From Aquimarina aggregata (GTDB lineage Bacteria; Bacteroidota; Bacteroidia; Flavobacteriales; Flavobacteriaceae), in contig NZ_LQRT01000004.1 of the NCBI RefSeq assembly GCF_001632745.1, forward strand, positions 124,001 through 188,000: 64,000 nucleotides of DNA. Reading direction: 5' to 3'. Every line of letters begins with the position of its first letter. The stretch's first letter is position 1. The notes under the pieces are model-generated. The model ran no database searches. It saw only the letters and a program-made list of their open reading frames with translations, and was not told where the DNA came from. The translations under genes and the position numbers were made by a program. This document shows positions 36,913 to 46,302 of the stretch, one piece after another.

Positions 36913-39180
36913 ATGAATGTAATTAACTATACCCAAGGAGTTTTACAATATATTCCTTTCTTTTATGTAATCTGGTCTGATGATTTGTTATCCTACTCTG
37001 AAATTTCTGTCATAAAAACGGCAATACATGAAGACGAAACACTGCGAAAAGATGATCAAGATATTTTGATTAGTTGGTTAAACCCAAAAGCCCCACCTAA
37101 AGATAAGGAACTTAAAAACTGGAAAAAAACAATAACAAATTCTTATATTAAACTTGTAGAAAGTGAAGTGCATCCACTTACTACATTCTGTCAAAAATTA
37201 GTCTGTTACTATCATGCTGATTGCCCTTTTAATGTTCGTTTAAAAGACATCGAAATAAATCTTGGCATTCAGCCCAACCACTATAAGCACTTATTTGATT
37301 TAGAAGTAGTCCAAGAAATTACATCTAATCATTATGATTCTTCTAAAATTGACTTAATTCTAAAAGGAAAACACACTACTGTTGTGGATGATTTTAGAAA
37401 AGTTCTTAAAGCCCCCATTTTTGATTGGGGTATTAAAAGAACAAAAGAAGAGTTTAGGGAACATGTTTTACAACAAGTAAAATTCCTTGCTAAAGAAGGA
37501 TATGGCGCAATGGCATATCCAGAGGCTTATGGAGGTACAGAAAATATGCCTGGATATGCAGCTATTTTTGAAAACTTAATGTATGTAGATGGCAGCTTAG
37601 CTATAAAATTTGGGGTTCAGTTTGGTCTTTTTGGAGGAAGTATCCAAAAATTAGGAACAAAAAAACATCATGATCAATATCTAACAAATACTGGCGAAAC
37701 AAAACTATTAGGATGTTTTGCCATGACTGAAACTGGTCATGGATCTAATGTAAGAGGTGTTAAAACCACTGCTACATATCATAAAGAAACAGATAGTATT
37801 ATAGTACATACACCTGGCAAAAATGATAATAAAGAATATATTGGGAATGCATTACATTCTACAATGGCATCTGTTTTTGCTCAATTAATCGTTAATGGTA
37901 AAAATGAAGGAGTACATGCCATTTTGGTTCCTATTAGAAATAAGGAACACAAATTAATGCCTGGTGTTACTATCGAGGACAACGGTTACAAATTGGGGCT
38001 TAACGGCGTAGACAATGGAAAAATATGGTTTCATCAAGTGCGTGTTCCCCGAGAGAACCTATTAAATAAGTATGGTGATATTAATGCCAATGGTATGTAT
38101 CATTCTGATATCAAAAATCCAAACAAAAGGTTTTTTACAATGTTGGGGACTCTGGTTGGAGGTAGAATATGTGTTGCTCGAGCTGGATTGGGAGGCGCTA
38201 AAAAAGCTCTGGCCATAGCAGTTAAACATGCCTTAAAAAGAAGACAATTTAATGACAGTATCAAAATACAAGAAGATCTTCTTATGGATTATCCAACACA
38301 TCAATTACGATTAACACCTGCAGTTGCCGCCTGTTATGTATATGACGTTACGTTAACACATATGATGGAAATATACAGTGACAAATCCGTAGTAGATAAA
38401 CGAAAAATTGAAACTCAGGCAGCCGGACTTAAATCAATAATTACCTGGTTTTCAAATAACACAATACAAGAATGTAGAGAAGCATGTGGTGGAAAAGGAT
38501 ATTTATTAGAAAATCAAATTGCCAACCTAAAGAATGATGTAGACATTTTTACCACTTTTGAAGGAGATAACCATGTATTACTTCTATTAGCAGCCAAAGG
38601 CATATTATCAGAATTTAAATCCGAGTTTAATAGTGCTGGTTTTACCGCAGTATTAAAACTGTTAGGTTCTAGACTTACTGATAAATTAAGCACTATCAAC
38701 CCTGCATATACCAATAATACAGATAAGGATCACCTATATAGTTCAAAATTTCATAAACATGCATTTGATTATCGCACCAGAAGGCTTACCTATACACTAG
38801 CTATGCGAATTCGAGATTATGTAAAAAAAGGAATTCCTTCGTATCAAGCTTTTCTGAAAGTACAAACACATTTATTAGCCTTAGGAAAAGCATACAGTAT
38901 TGAACTAGCATATACAACCTTCACAAATTTTACAGAAACCATCGAAGATGAAAAGTATCGACAACTATTTCAGAAAATGGGTACTATATATGCATTACAC
39001 GAATTACGAAAAGATGCATCTTGGTATCTCGAACAACGATATATCAGTGGTACAAAATCAAAAGCGATACGAAGTCGTGTAGAACGACTTTCTACAGAAT
39101 TGAGACCTCATATAAAAACATTAGTCGATGGATATGGGATACCAGAGCATTGTATGAATGCACCTATTTCAAAAAATTAA
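36913..39180 (+). CDS. Acyl-CoA oxidase/dehydrogenase family protein
   Basis: The product has 755 residues from the ATG at 36913; a TTG five codons earlier is less likely. It has the length and architecture of the acyl-CoA oxidase branch rather than the 380-residue dehydrogenases. An alpha-helical N-terminus is followed by the flavin/substrate motif FAMTETGHGSNVRGV (about 275-289), the beta domain and GGRICVARAGLGGAKKA. ACGGKGYLLENQI and TFEGDNHVLL come next, with the catalytic Glu near residue 550, and then a second helical domain. It catalyses FAD-dependent alpha-beta desaturation of acyl-CoA. Whether electrons go to oxygen or to ETF is not decided by sequence. It has no operon partner and ends at a strong shared terminator. 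Confidence 0.87.
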   Translation: MNVINYTQGVLQYIPFFYVIWSDDLLSYSEISVIKTAIHEDETLRKDDQDILISWLNPKAPPKDKELKNWKKTITNSYIKLVESEVHPLTTFCQKLVCYYHADCPFNVRLKDIEINLGIQPNHYKHLFDLEVVQEITSNHYDSSKIDLILKGKHTTVVDDFRKVLKAPIFDWGIKRTKEEFREHVLQQVKFLAKEGYGAMAYPEAYGGTENMPGYAAIFENLMYVDGSLAIKFGVQFGLFGGSIQKLGTKKHHDQYLTNTGETKLLGCFAMTETGHGSNVRGVKTTATYHKETDSIIVHTPGKNDNKEYIGNALHSTMASVFAQLIVNGKNEGVHAILVPIRNKEHKLMPGVTIEDNGYKLGLNGVDNGKIWFHQVRVPRENLLNKYGDINANGMYHSDIKNPNKRFFTMLGTLVGGRICVARAGLGGAKKALAIAVKHALKRRQFNDSIKIQEDLLMDYPTHQLRLTPAVAACYVYDVTLTHMMEIYSDKSVVDKRKIETQAAGLKSIITWFSNNTIQECREACGGKGYLLENQIANLKNDVDIFTTFEGDNHVLLLLAAKGILSEFKSEFNSAGFTAVLKLLGSRLTDKLSTINPAYTNNTDKDHLYSSKFHKHAFDYRTRRLTYTLAMRIRDYVKKGIPSYQAFLKVQTHLLALGKAYSIELAYTTFTNFTETIEDEKYRQLFQKMGTIYALHELRKDASWYLEQRYISGTKSKAIRSRVERLSTELRPHIKTLVDGYGIPEHCMNAPISKN

Positions 39181-39267
39181 TGATACACGTATATGCTAAA
39201 TTTACTAGTTTTTTAAACTTTAGGTATGCAATAAAATCAGTGTTTTATTTTTAATAATTTGACAATA

Positions 39268-39308
39268 AAAAACCCATACATAAAAAGTGTTTTTATGTAT
39301 GGGTTTTT
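39268..39308. terminator. Bidirectional terminator, 19-bp perfect stem
   Basis: Arms 39268-39286 and 39290-39308 are perfectly complementary around a 3-nt loop, with A- and T-runs at the two ends. It serves the convergent acyl-CoA oxidase and histidine-heptad lipoprotein genes. Confidence 0.9.
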
Positions 39309-39330
39309 CGATGACTACATCTATTGTTAT

Positions 39331-39840
39331 TTACTTTTGGTCTGAAACTTCTTCTGTAGCTTTCTCTTTATCTTCCTTTATCATTTTTTCATCTTCTTCA
39401 GTAATTCGTTTATGTTCGGCTGCTACATTTTTGTGCTCTTTCTCCATATTTTCATGTTCAGCTTTCACAGACTCATGTTCTTCTTTCATTTGTTCTAAAG
39501 TTATCTGACCAGAAGCATGTTTAATTTCTATCTCCTTATGTTTTTCTATTAATGCTTTGTGAGCCGAGATAAGTTCACTGTGCTTAGCTAATAAAGTTGT
39601 GTGATTCTTTTCAGTAACTATATGTATAGAATCGTTCTCTATAGTTTTATGAGCATCTACCATTTGTTGATGATCATCTTTCATATCATTGTGCTCTTTG
39701 GCCATAGCTTCATGAGAAGCCTCCATTTCTTGATGCTTTTCTACCATTGCTTTATGCTCTGGTGCTTCGGCAGGGTTTTGTTTGCAAGAAACAAACAAAA
39801 GAACTGTTGCAACTACTGCTAATTTACTAAGTGTTTTCAT
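39331..39840 (-). CDS. Histidine-heptad coiled-coil lipoprotein
   Basis: This 169-residue protein has a lipoprotein signal (LLFVSC, lipidation at C19), so it is probably periplasmic and membrane-anchored. The mature part is one long charged helix. Histidines recur every seven residues, at 29, 36, 43, 50, 57, 64, then after a two-residue stutter 73, 80, 87, 94, 101, 108, then one missed heptad, then 122, 129, 136 and 143. Sixteen histidines thus line one face of the predicted helix or coiled coil. Met or Ile often occupies the +3 position. Metal buffering (Zn, Cu, Ni) or pH-dependent assembly are possible. No family was recognised. It borders a locus rich in metal-homeostasis genes. A -7-like TACATTTG lies at 39866-39873. 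Confidence 0.75.
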   Translation of the reverse strand: MKTLSKLAVVATVLLFVSCKQNPAEAPEHKAMVEKHQEMEASHEAMAKEHNDMKDDHQQMVDAHKTIENDSIHIVTEKNHTTLLAKHSELISAHKALIEKHKEIEIKHASGQITLEQMKEEHESVKAEHENMEKEHKNVAAEHKRITEEDEKMIKEDKEKATEEVSDQK

Positions 39841-40103
39841 GATTTTGATTAATTGGTTTACGTTTCAAATGTATAAAACTAATTTTTCACTAAATTATTT
39901 TAAGTCCTCTTTTTTTAAATTAAACACTTCGTTTATCTAACAAGGAGTGTCAAAAAAGTATTTACTTATAACCAAAATTAAAATTGTTAAATGATTTGTA
40001 ATTTATTTTAAATAAAAGTTATTTTTTATTTAATCTTTTGCCAAAATTAGTTCTTTTGATCATCTTCAGGTAGGCGAACCTTTTTAATTATTATATTTAC
40101 CAA

Positions 40104-40418
40104 ATGAGATTGAACATTAATAAAAATATAATTTCTCTCTTTTTTGTTTCGGCTTTTATATTTCTTAAAGTTGTTAATGCTCATGCTTTTTCTCATTTTT
40201 CTGAAGACGATGATGATCAAACTCATTGTGAGCTATGTGAAATATTCACCACCACAAATCAGCTCACACCTTTTACCAATAATTCGTTAACGGAAATAGA
40301 ACAAAAGTTCATAGTTGCTTTTCAGGAACAGAAGATTAATTTTTGTTACGAAACTTCTCAATATAGTATTACACAACCCAAAAGTATTTATAACAAACCC
40401 CCTCCTTCAAAGTCATAA
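40104..40418 (+). CDS. Small exported Cys/His protein
   Basis: This 104-residue protein has an N-terminal signal or membrane segment (ISLFFVSAFIFLKVVNAHA) and a short acidic/His region HFSEDDDDQTHCELCEIF. The HCELC motif plus nearby His and Asp would suit metal binding, similar in style to DUF2946-like or CELCD-type exported proteins found near metal transporters. The remaining 60 residues are polar. No enzymatic domain is visible. It precedes a run of plus-strand genes that look metal-related. Function is unknown. Confidence 0.6.
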   Translation: MRLNINKNIISLFFVSAFIFLKVVNAHAFSHFSEDDDDQTHCELCEIFTTTNQLTPFTNNSLTEIEQKFIVAFQEQKINFCYETSQYSITQPKSIYNKPPPSKS

Positions 40419-40680
40419 GTATTGCTTTATTATTAGAACATTAATCTGTTTTATTACTTAATCATATTCTATTTTTTTTTAATCTGATAAATGCTTCATC
40501 CTGACTTTATAGGGATAAGCCTGCTTGTAGTAATTACATCTATTATATTCTAATATACAAATACTAGCATATTTTCTAACGGAATATCGTCTTTTGCAAT
40601 ACTTATTCTCTCCGTAATTTAAAAGATACAGCGGCAGAATGTATCCTTTTCTGCTATTTACAAATATAAATTCAGTAATA

Positions 40681-41154
40681 ATGATTACAAAACAAGATTT
40701 AGAAAATGCTCAAAAAGTATGGGGGCAAGGAGTAGTGCATATCGGAACATTACAATCTGATAGAGTTCAATGCGAAAATTATACGCAAAATTTTGTAGAT
40801 GAACTTTATGACTTTAAAAACAAACAGGTATTATTTAAACCTACTAAGGCTGCAATTGATCAATTCAGAACTACTAGTAAAAGTGCCATTTCGTATTTCA
40901 TTGGCGGAAATTCAAAATATACAGAAGATAAAGGATTTGCTCTCCAACCCTGGACATAAGTTAGGTTTGAAAATGCTGCTTTGATCTTAGAAGAAAACCG
41001 AGCGCTAGCTATGGGTAATTATTTTTTCACTGATATAAATGGACAAGATACCAAAGTCGAATACACTTTTGGGTATCGCAAAGACACGAATGGAAAACTA
41101 AAAATAGACGTACATCATTCGTCTTTACCATTTAATATAGAAGAAAGTGTATGA
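40681..41154 (+). pseudogene. Gene interrupted by one in-frame TAA (NTF2/SnoaL-like protein)
   Basis: Reading from the ATG at 40681, the frame runs 92 codons to a TAA at 40957-40959 and then continues open for 64 more codons to TGA at 41152-41154. That TGA overlaps the next ATG as ATGA. The post-stop part reads VRFENAALILEENRALAMGN, then a strand-rich segment (YFFTDINGQD) and a normal C-terminus, so the whole was recently one 157-residue protein. A single A-to-T change (AAA to TAA) would explain the break. The fold pattern and length resemble NTF2/SnoaL-like proteins. Similar proteins are often labelled phosphoribosyl-AMP cyclohydrolase, which I do not support, as no HisI zinc motif is seen. 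Sequencing error, true pseudogene or tolerated truncation are all possible. Confidence 0.75.
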
Positions 41155-41687
41155 GTTTTAATAAACTAGAATCCAGCAACTGCCTATTTCTGATTTGTCC
41201 AACAGATCATATAGAAATTATTTTAAGGCAAACTTGTAGTACTAATGCATTTTTCTATACGGCTCTTGGAGCTAATTTTAGGTGGGACATTGATACTCAA
41301 AAAAACCTTATTACCCTAATCGAGAATCAAAAAGTAGCCCAAATTGTTTTTGTAACAAAATACACGAACATGTTCTATAAAGAAATACTCGAACCCGAAA
41401 TTGAACCTTTTTTTCATGTTAGTGAAACATTTTTACAACTGGATAAGACGTTACCGGACTACTTATTAAATCAAAGTCATCCTATTTTAAGAACAATGCT
41501 TTTAGCATCTCGGCATTTACAAACACAACAAAAGTATATGCTAGAAACTGCTATTCTAGGAAAAGTCTTGAAACATAATGAAGTCACTACCCAAAGTTTT
41601 GTATACCACCCTAATAATCAAATTTTTTATCCCCCAAAAATAATTGAAAATAAGGTGTTATCGCACGGGCAAATATCACTTAACTAA
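41151..41687 (+). CDS. Degenerate beta-carbonic-anhydrase-like protein
   Basis: The product has 178 residues and starts inside the stop of the interrupted gene (ATGA overlap). The strand order LFLICPTDHIEIILRQ, then AFFYTALGANF, then LITLIENQKVAQIVFVTKYTN follows the core of beta-carbonic anhydrases (CADSRV, then VVRNAGN, then SLEYAVEHLGVKHIVVCGHS). The paired zinc ligands are missing: the first motif keeps a Cys and an Asp in altered spacing, and the HxxC motif is replaced. It would be a pseudoenzyme or bind something else. The resemblance is weak and is a hypothesis from pattern only. Coupling to the preceding gene and the neighbouring COG0523 GTPase fit a metal-stress set. Confidence 0.45.
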   Translation: MSFNKLESSNCLFLICPTDHIEIILRQTCSTNAFFYTALGANFRWDIDTQKNLITLIENQKVAQIVFVTKYTNMFYKEILEPEIEPFFHVSETFLQLDKTLPDYLLNQSHPILRTMLLASRHLQTQQKYMLETAILGKVLKHNEVTTQSFVYHPNNQIFYPPKIIENKVLSHGQISLN

Positions 41688-41702
41688 GATAATGTATAGA
41701 AC

Positions 41703-43910
41703 ATGTTTAGAGTTACAATTTTACTGCTTCTTATATATCATTTTAATGGATGGTCCCAGAAGGAAGAACAAAACTTTCCTCCTCAAAAGACACCTTTAGA
41801 AATTAAGGCAACAAAAACGGTAGGAAAAATAACAATTGATGGGGAGTTAAATGAAGCTGAATGGCAAAATACCGAAGCGGTCACAGATTTTTTTAGAGTA
41901 GAACCGATTCAAGGCGGATCCATTAAAAATGCAACTACAGTTCGTGTACTGTATGATAATAAGAATCTATATTTTGGTGTATTTGCCAAGGATTCTATGG
42001 GTAAAAAAGGTATCCGTATACAAGACCTAAGGCGTGACTTTAATAGTGGAGAAAATGATGTGTTTGGTATTCAAATTGATGCGCAGAATACCAAACAGTA
42101 TGCCGCTTCTTTTCAAACAACACCTTACGGTAATCAATTAGATCTTCAGAACTTTAATGATAATAACACTGATAGAGATTGGAATGCACTTTGGAGCGTA
42201 CGAACAAAGCGAACAGATATAGGATATTATGCCGAGTTCGCAATTCCGTTTAAATCTATACGTTATGATAAATCTATTAAAGGAGTTCCAGTAGAATGGG
42301 GCATTACCTTTTATCGACTTGCAAGAAAAGATTTTGAAAAGACAGTTTTTCCGGCAATTCCACAATCTTTCTCACAAAACAGGATGGTTTATGCAGCCAA
42401 ACTTATAGGTTTAGAAGTACCTCCCCCATCAGCTAACATTCGCATCGAACCATATACTTTGTATCAATATGATGAAAATAAGACTGGTAATACCATTACA
42501 AATAAATCGAATGACCCAAAAATTGGAGGAGATGTAAAATGGGCGATCAATCCTAATGCCGTACTAGATTTAACTTTAAATACTGATTTTGCACAGGCAG
42601 ATGTTGATAGGGCTGTAAATAACCTAGAACGTTTTACAATTTTCTTTCCAGAAAGACGGCAATTCTTTCTGGAAAATTCTGGTATATGGGCCGGAGGAGG
42701 TAACTCTCAAGTTCGTCCTTTCTTTAGTAGAACTATTGGTCTAGAAAATACTTTTAATGCCGCTCCCGCTCCTTTAGATGTTGGTGCTCGTTATACAGAC
42801 AGAAACGAAAACAGGACAATCGCTGCGCTTGCTGTTCGTCAACGAGATACCGATAATAGTCCCGCTAGTACTTTTGGTGTAGCCAGATACACCCAAAACT
42901 ATGGCAAAGAAAATAATATCGGAGCTATGGTTACGTATCGATTAGACGATTCTTCTAGAGATTTAGGAGTTTCTTCACAAAATAACACAACCATTTCTAT
43001 TGATGGATTTATCCGCCCTAAAAGCGAAATCACACTTTCTTATTTACTATCTACATCATTAGATAGTGAAACTGGTGATACAGGTTATTCTGGAAGAGTA
43101 TTTGCAGGATCTCGAACTAACAAATATTACCTTGGTTATGTTAATACTTTTGTAAGCAATTCCTATGCTCCGGATATGGGTTTTGTATTTCAAAAAGACG
43201 TCATGTATCATAGTCCGGGAGGATACGCTATTGTTCGACCTAAATGGTTACCTTTTGTACGAAGATGGGATCCTGGGGCCTTTTTAAATTACTATCATGA
43301 CTTTGAAGATTTTGGTAATTTTCAACAAGCAAGTATTTATATCTTTCCTATTTATACATGGTTTAAGGATAATAGTTTTATCGAAGCTTCTTTTACTCCT
43401 ACTTGGCAAAATATAAATTTTAATTTTGCTCCTCTAGGTCTGGAAATTCAAGAAGATGAATACCAATATACTAGGTTTCTATTGAGATACAATACAGACC
43501 AATCTAAAAAGTTATCAGCATCTATTCGGTATGATTTTGGGAATTTTTATAATGGTACGCGAAATACTGTTATAGCCGGATTACGCTATGCTCCTGTTCC
43601 GCATATTGCACTCTCTGCAGATTATGAACACAATGATATTAATGGATTAGGAATATTACAGGAAGACCTAGATACCGATTTGTATACTGCAAATCTGCGA
43701 TTGGCTCTTAATCCTCGCATGCAACTGTCAACTTTTTATCAATACAATAGCTTTAACGAACAAGGTAGATGGAATGTTCGCTTTAGCTGGGAGTATATGC
43801 CATTGTCGTTTATTTATTTAGTGTTTAATGATACACAAACTGATGTATTTGACCCGCTACAGCGCAATACACAATTCATTAGTAAAATAACCTTCTTAAA
43901 ACAGTTTTAA
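41703..43910 (+). CDS. DUF5916 outer-membrane protein with CBM9-like domain
   Basis: The product has 735 residues and a signal peptide ending near NGWSQ. Residues about 30-235 form a carbohydrate-binding-module-9-like sandwich (ITIDGELNEAEWQN, VRVLYDNKNLYFGVFA, YYAEFAIPFKSIRY). Residues about 240-735 are a DUF5916 beta-barrel region with DFAQADVDRAVNNLERFTIFFPERRQFF, the family's most conserved stretch, and a C-terminal aromatic strand ending in KITFLKQF. The family is widespread in Bacteroidota outer membranes and its function is not established. The gene starts 15 bp after the carbonic-anhydrase-like gene, so it is probably in the same transcript. Confidence 0.85.
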   Translation: MFRVTILLLLIYHFNGWSQKEEQNFPPQKTPLEIKATKTVGKITIDGELNEAEWQNTEAVTDFFRVEPIQGGSIKNATTVRVLYDNKNLYFGVFAKDSMGKKGIRIQDLRRDFNSGENDVFGIQIDAQNTKQYAASFQTTPYGNQLDLQNFNDNNTDRDWNALWSVRTKRTDIGYYAEFAIPFKSIRYDKSIKGVPVEWGITFYRLARKDFEKTVFPAIPQSFSQNRMVYAAKLIGLEVPPPSANIRIEPYTLYQYDENKTGNTITNKSNDPKIGGDVKWAINPNAVLDLTLNTDFAQADVDRAVNNLERFTIFFPERRQFFLENSGIWAGGGNSQVRPFFSRTIGLENTFNAAPAPLDVGARYTDRNENRTIAALAVRQRDTDNSPASTFGVARYTQNYGKENNIGAMVTYRLDDSSRDLGVSSQNNTTISIDGFIRPKSEITLSYLLSTSLDSETGDTGYSGRVFAGSRTNKYYLGYVNTFVSNSYAPDMGFVFQKDVMYHSPGGYAIVRPKWLPFVRRWDPGAFLNYYHDFEDFGNFQQASIYIFPIYTWFKDNSFIEASFTPTWQNINFNFAPLGLEIQEDEYQYTRFLLRYNTDQSKKLSASIRYDFGNFYNGTRNTVIAGLRYAPVPHIALSADYEHNDINGLGILQEDLDTDLYTANLRLALNPRMQLSTFYQYNSFNEQGRWNVRFSWEYMPLSFIYLVFNDTQTDVFDPLQRNTQFISKITFLKQF

Positions 43911-44061
43911 TATGTTAAATCAATTTAAAATCTACACTTTTCTTCATGATTTTTTGGGTATAGAAAAGAATAAAACCGAGCTAATCATAAAAAACGTAAT
44001 AATCAGTACAACTATAACAGTATCGCCAAAAAACCCCTACAAATAACTAACACATATTAAA

Positions 44062-44592
44062 ATGAAACTATCAACAAAATTTTATACCATATGGTTACTA
44101 GTAAATGTAGTATTTTTTTCTACCTCATTTACAAGTTCACATCCTATTAAATTAACCTCATCTTTAATTGAATACAATCCTAAAACATCTCGTTTACAAA
44201 TAGAATGCAGAGTTTTTATTGATGATTTCACATACAGTATAGATGGTACATTTACTAATAACATAAATCTTTCTAACCTCTCAAAAGAGGATAAAAAAGG
44301 AATTGAAAGGTACTTTGAAAAATTTTATCCAATAACCATTAATGACCATAGATTTCCTCTAAAATACGAGAATTCTAAGGTTCTAGAAGAACACAATGTA
44401 TTTATTCTTAAGTTTTCGCAAGAGGTCTTACCCATTAAAAAAGGCGATCAACTTTGTGTAGAAAATACTCTTTTTTTTGAAGAATTTGCATTTATGCAAA
44501 CCAATATGATTACAGTACGTGTCCCTCCTTTTATTAATGAAAATTACTTTGAAGCTACATTTGACGACTTTTCTTTACCTATAAATTTATAA
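44062..44592 (+). CDS. DUF6702-family exported protein
   Basis: This 176-residue protein has an N-terminal signal segment (TIWLLVNVVFFSTSFTSSHP). The mature part begins HPIKLTSSLIEYNPKTSRLQIECRVFIDDF, the characteristic opening of DUF6702, and continues as a beta-rich domain. It sits 12 bp before the HupE/UreJ-like membrane protein. In many Bacteroidota this pair is adjacent to zinc peptidases or metal genes. A periplasmic partner of the HupE-like permease is a reasonable inference, with no direct evidence here. Confidence 0.75.
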   Translation: MKLSTKFYTIWLLVNVVFFSTSFTSSHPIKLTSSLIEYNPKTSRLQIECRVFIDDFTYSIDGTFTNNINLSNLSKEDKKGIERYFEKFYPITINDHRFPLKYENSKVLEEHNVFILKFSQEVLPIKKGDQLCVENTLFFEEFAFMQTNMITVRVPPFINENYFEATFDDFSLPINL

Positions 44593-44604
44593 ACATATTT
44601 ACTA

Positions 44605-45192
44605 ATGAATAATTTAAGTTCTTTTTTTACTAATGGATGGGATCATATTGTTGATATACATGCGTATGACCATCTGTTATTTGTTATGACGTTATGCGCA
44701 GCATTCAAATTAACACAATGGAAACAAATACTGGTAATTATAACTGCATTTACCATAGGACATAGTGGAACTCTTATACTAAGTGCTTTAGATATTATTC
44801 CTGCAAATTCTACAATAGTAGATATGCTAATTCCCTTTACCATAATGATCACAGCACTAGCAAACATCATTAATTATAATAAACATGGTAAATTTTCTGA
44901 TACGAAAGTAAAATATGGAATCGCATTGGTTTTTGGCTTAATTCACGGACTAGCATTTGCAAGCAATTTTAAATTCATGCTATTTAGCGACAGTATTATC
45001 ATGCCTTTATTAGCATTTAATATTGGTATCGAAGTAGGGCAAATATTTATTGTGTTACTTTTTATGACCTCACTTTGGTTATATACAAAATTTATAAATG
45101 GAGCACATTTTAAATGGAATTTATTTATCTCTGGAGCGGGTTTTGGTATTGCCGCAACCATACTACTAAATGCTGTTAACGATGTACAATAA
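44605..45192 (+). CDS. HupE/UreJ-family membrane protein (putative metal permease)
   Basis: This 195-residue protein has about six transmembrane segments. Histidine motifs in the membrane are GWDHIVDIHAYDHLLF (about 12-27), TIGHSGTL (about 51-58) and GLIHGLAFAS (about 112-121). HupE and UreJ are nickel permeases in hydrogenase and urease clusters. In zinc-starvation loci the same family is suspected to carry zinc or cobalt. No hydrogenase or urease gene occurs in this window, so zinc is favoured by context. It follows the DUF6702 gene closely. Confidence 0.85.
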   Translation: MNNLSSFFTNGWDHIVDIHAYDHLLFVMTLCAAFKLTQWKQILVIITAFTIGHSGTLILSALDIIPANSTIVDMLIPFTIMITALANIINYNKHGKFSDTKVKYGIALVFGLIHGLAFASNFKFMLFSDSIIMPLLAFNIGIEVGQIFIVLLFMTSLWLYTKFINGAHFKWNLFISGAGFGIAATILLNAVNDVQ

Positions 45193-45249
45193 TGAATCAA
45201 TAATTGTTACTACGAAAACTAATTATTTAGCAAAATTCACTTTTAAAAA

Positions 45250-46215
45250 ATGATTTCAATTATGTTTCAACGTATAGCTATTTGTTCGATTCTTTTACTA
45301 TCCTTTGGTTCTTGTATTACACAAGGAAAAAAAGAAAATGACAATACTATTATCGATCGAAAAAAGATTGATGCAGTTTTTAATAAGGATATATCTAAAG
45401 TATTATTGGACCATTTATATGTGGTTGTAGATAGTATTACATATACCAAACTAACAAAAGATAATCAATGGAAAAATAAGTATGGTTCTCTAGATTCAGG
45501 ATTACCAGATTTTGCACCTGTTCATGATAAGGCACTTACTTGTTTTTTACGTGGGCATCAGCATTATATTGAGATTTTGAGTCCAAAAAATTCATACAAT
45601 GAACCTATAGGGAAAAGTGGTATTGGTTTCTCTTTAAAAAACAAAAATGAACATTTTCATTTAGGTGTCAAACCTAGATTGAAAATAACTAAAAACTCAT
45701 TTCTTTATGCTACCGAAACTGTAAAAATGCCTTTGAGAAACCATAAACATACGTGGTTTAAGGCTTTTTATACGCCTAGTCCCGGTACAGCTTTACATAC
45801 CTGGTATGGTTTCTATAATCCTACTTTTTTAGATAGTCTTTATGGAAACTATCATGCTACATATTCACGCGAAGCATTCCTTGAACCGGTATATACAGAT
45901 CAAAAACTTTTTAATGCAATTAAAGAAATTTACTTAAACTGTACTTTAAATGATTATCGTCGTATTATTCAGGAATTGAATTATTTAGGATGTAAATTCT
46001 TAGAAAAAAAAGGCAATATACTTACTATTGCCAGTGAGGATATTATCATTAACATACAACCTTCTGATCAGATTGAATATAGTAGAATCACTAAAATAAT
46101 TTGTCGACTGAATGATAAAGATGATAGTATTACCCAATTAGGTAACGTTACCATCACTAATCAAGGAACTGAATCGATCTGGGACTTTGATGAGCTTTAC
46201 AGAAATAATCCTTAA
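45250..46215 (+). CDS. DUF5829-like lipoprotein
   Basis: The product has 321 residues. The start at 45250 and an internal Met four codons later both give a lipoprotein signal ending SFGSC. The body resembles a VOC-like two-domain arrangement described as DUF5829: VLLDHLYVVVDSITYTKL at the start of the mature region, RGHQHYIEILSPKN and HTWYGFYNPTFLD further on. His residues are frequent (HLYV, HQHY, HFHLG, HKHTW). No catalytic assignment is possible. It lies between the HupE-like gene and the COG0523 GTPase on the same strand. Confidence 0.6.
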   Translation: MISIMFQRIAICSILLLSFGSCITQGKKENDNTIIDRKKIDAVFNKDISKVLLDHLYVVVDSITYTKLTKDNQWKNKYGSLDSGLPDFAPVHDKALTCFLRGHQHYIEILSPKNSYNEPIGKSGIGFSLKNKNEHFHLGVKPRLKITKNSFLYATETVKMPLRNHKHTWFKAFYTPSPGTALHTWYGFYNPTFLDSLYGNYHATYSREAFLEPVYTDQKLFNAIKEIYLNCTLNDYRRIIQELNYLGCKFLEKKGNILTIASEDIIINIQPSDQIEYSRITKIICRLNDKDDSITQLGNVTITNQGTESIWDFDELYRNNP

Positions 46216-46302
46216 AAGACTCTAATGTATAACTCCTGTTTAAAAAGTAATACATAGAATTTTATTAAAACATTAAAATTTACAACGAAAATATTCAAGC
46301 AA

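Noticed and set aside
40681-40959. Phosphoribosyl-AMP cyclohydrolase label for the interrupted gene
   Set aside because: No zinc-binding Cys/His motif of HisI is visible. The label would rest only on database habit.
40799-40984. Alternative frame across the in-frame TAA region
   Set aside because: It covers the stop in another frame, but the protein-like signal clearly stays in the original frame on both sides of the TAA, so a frameshift is not needed.
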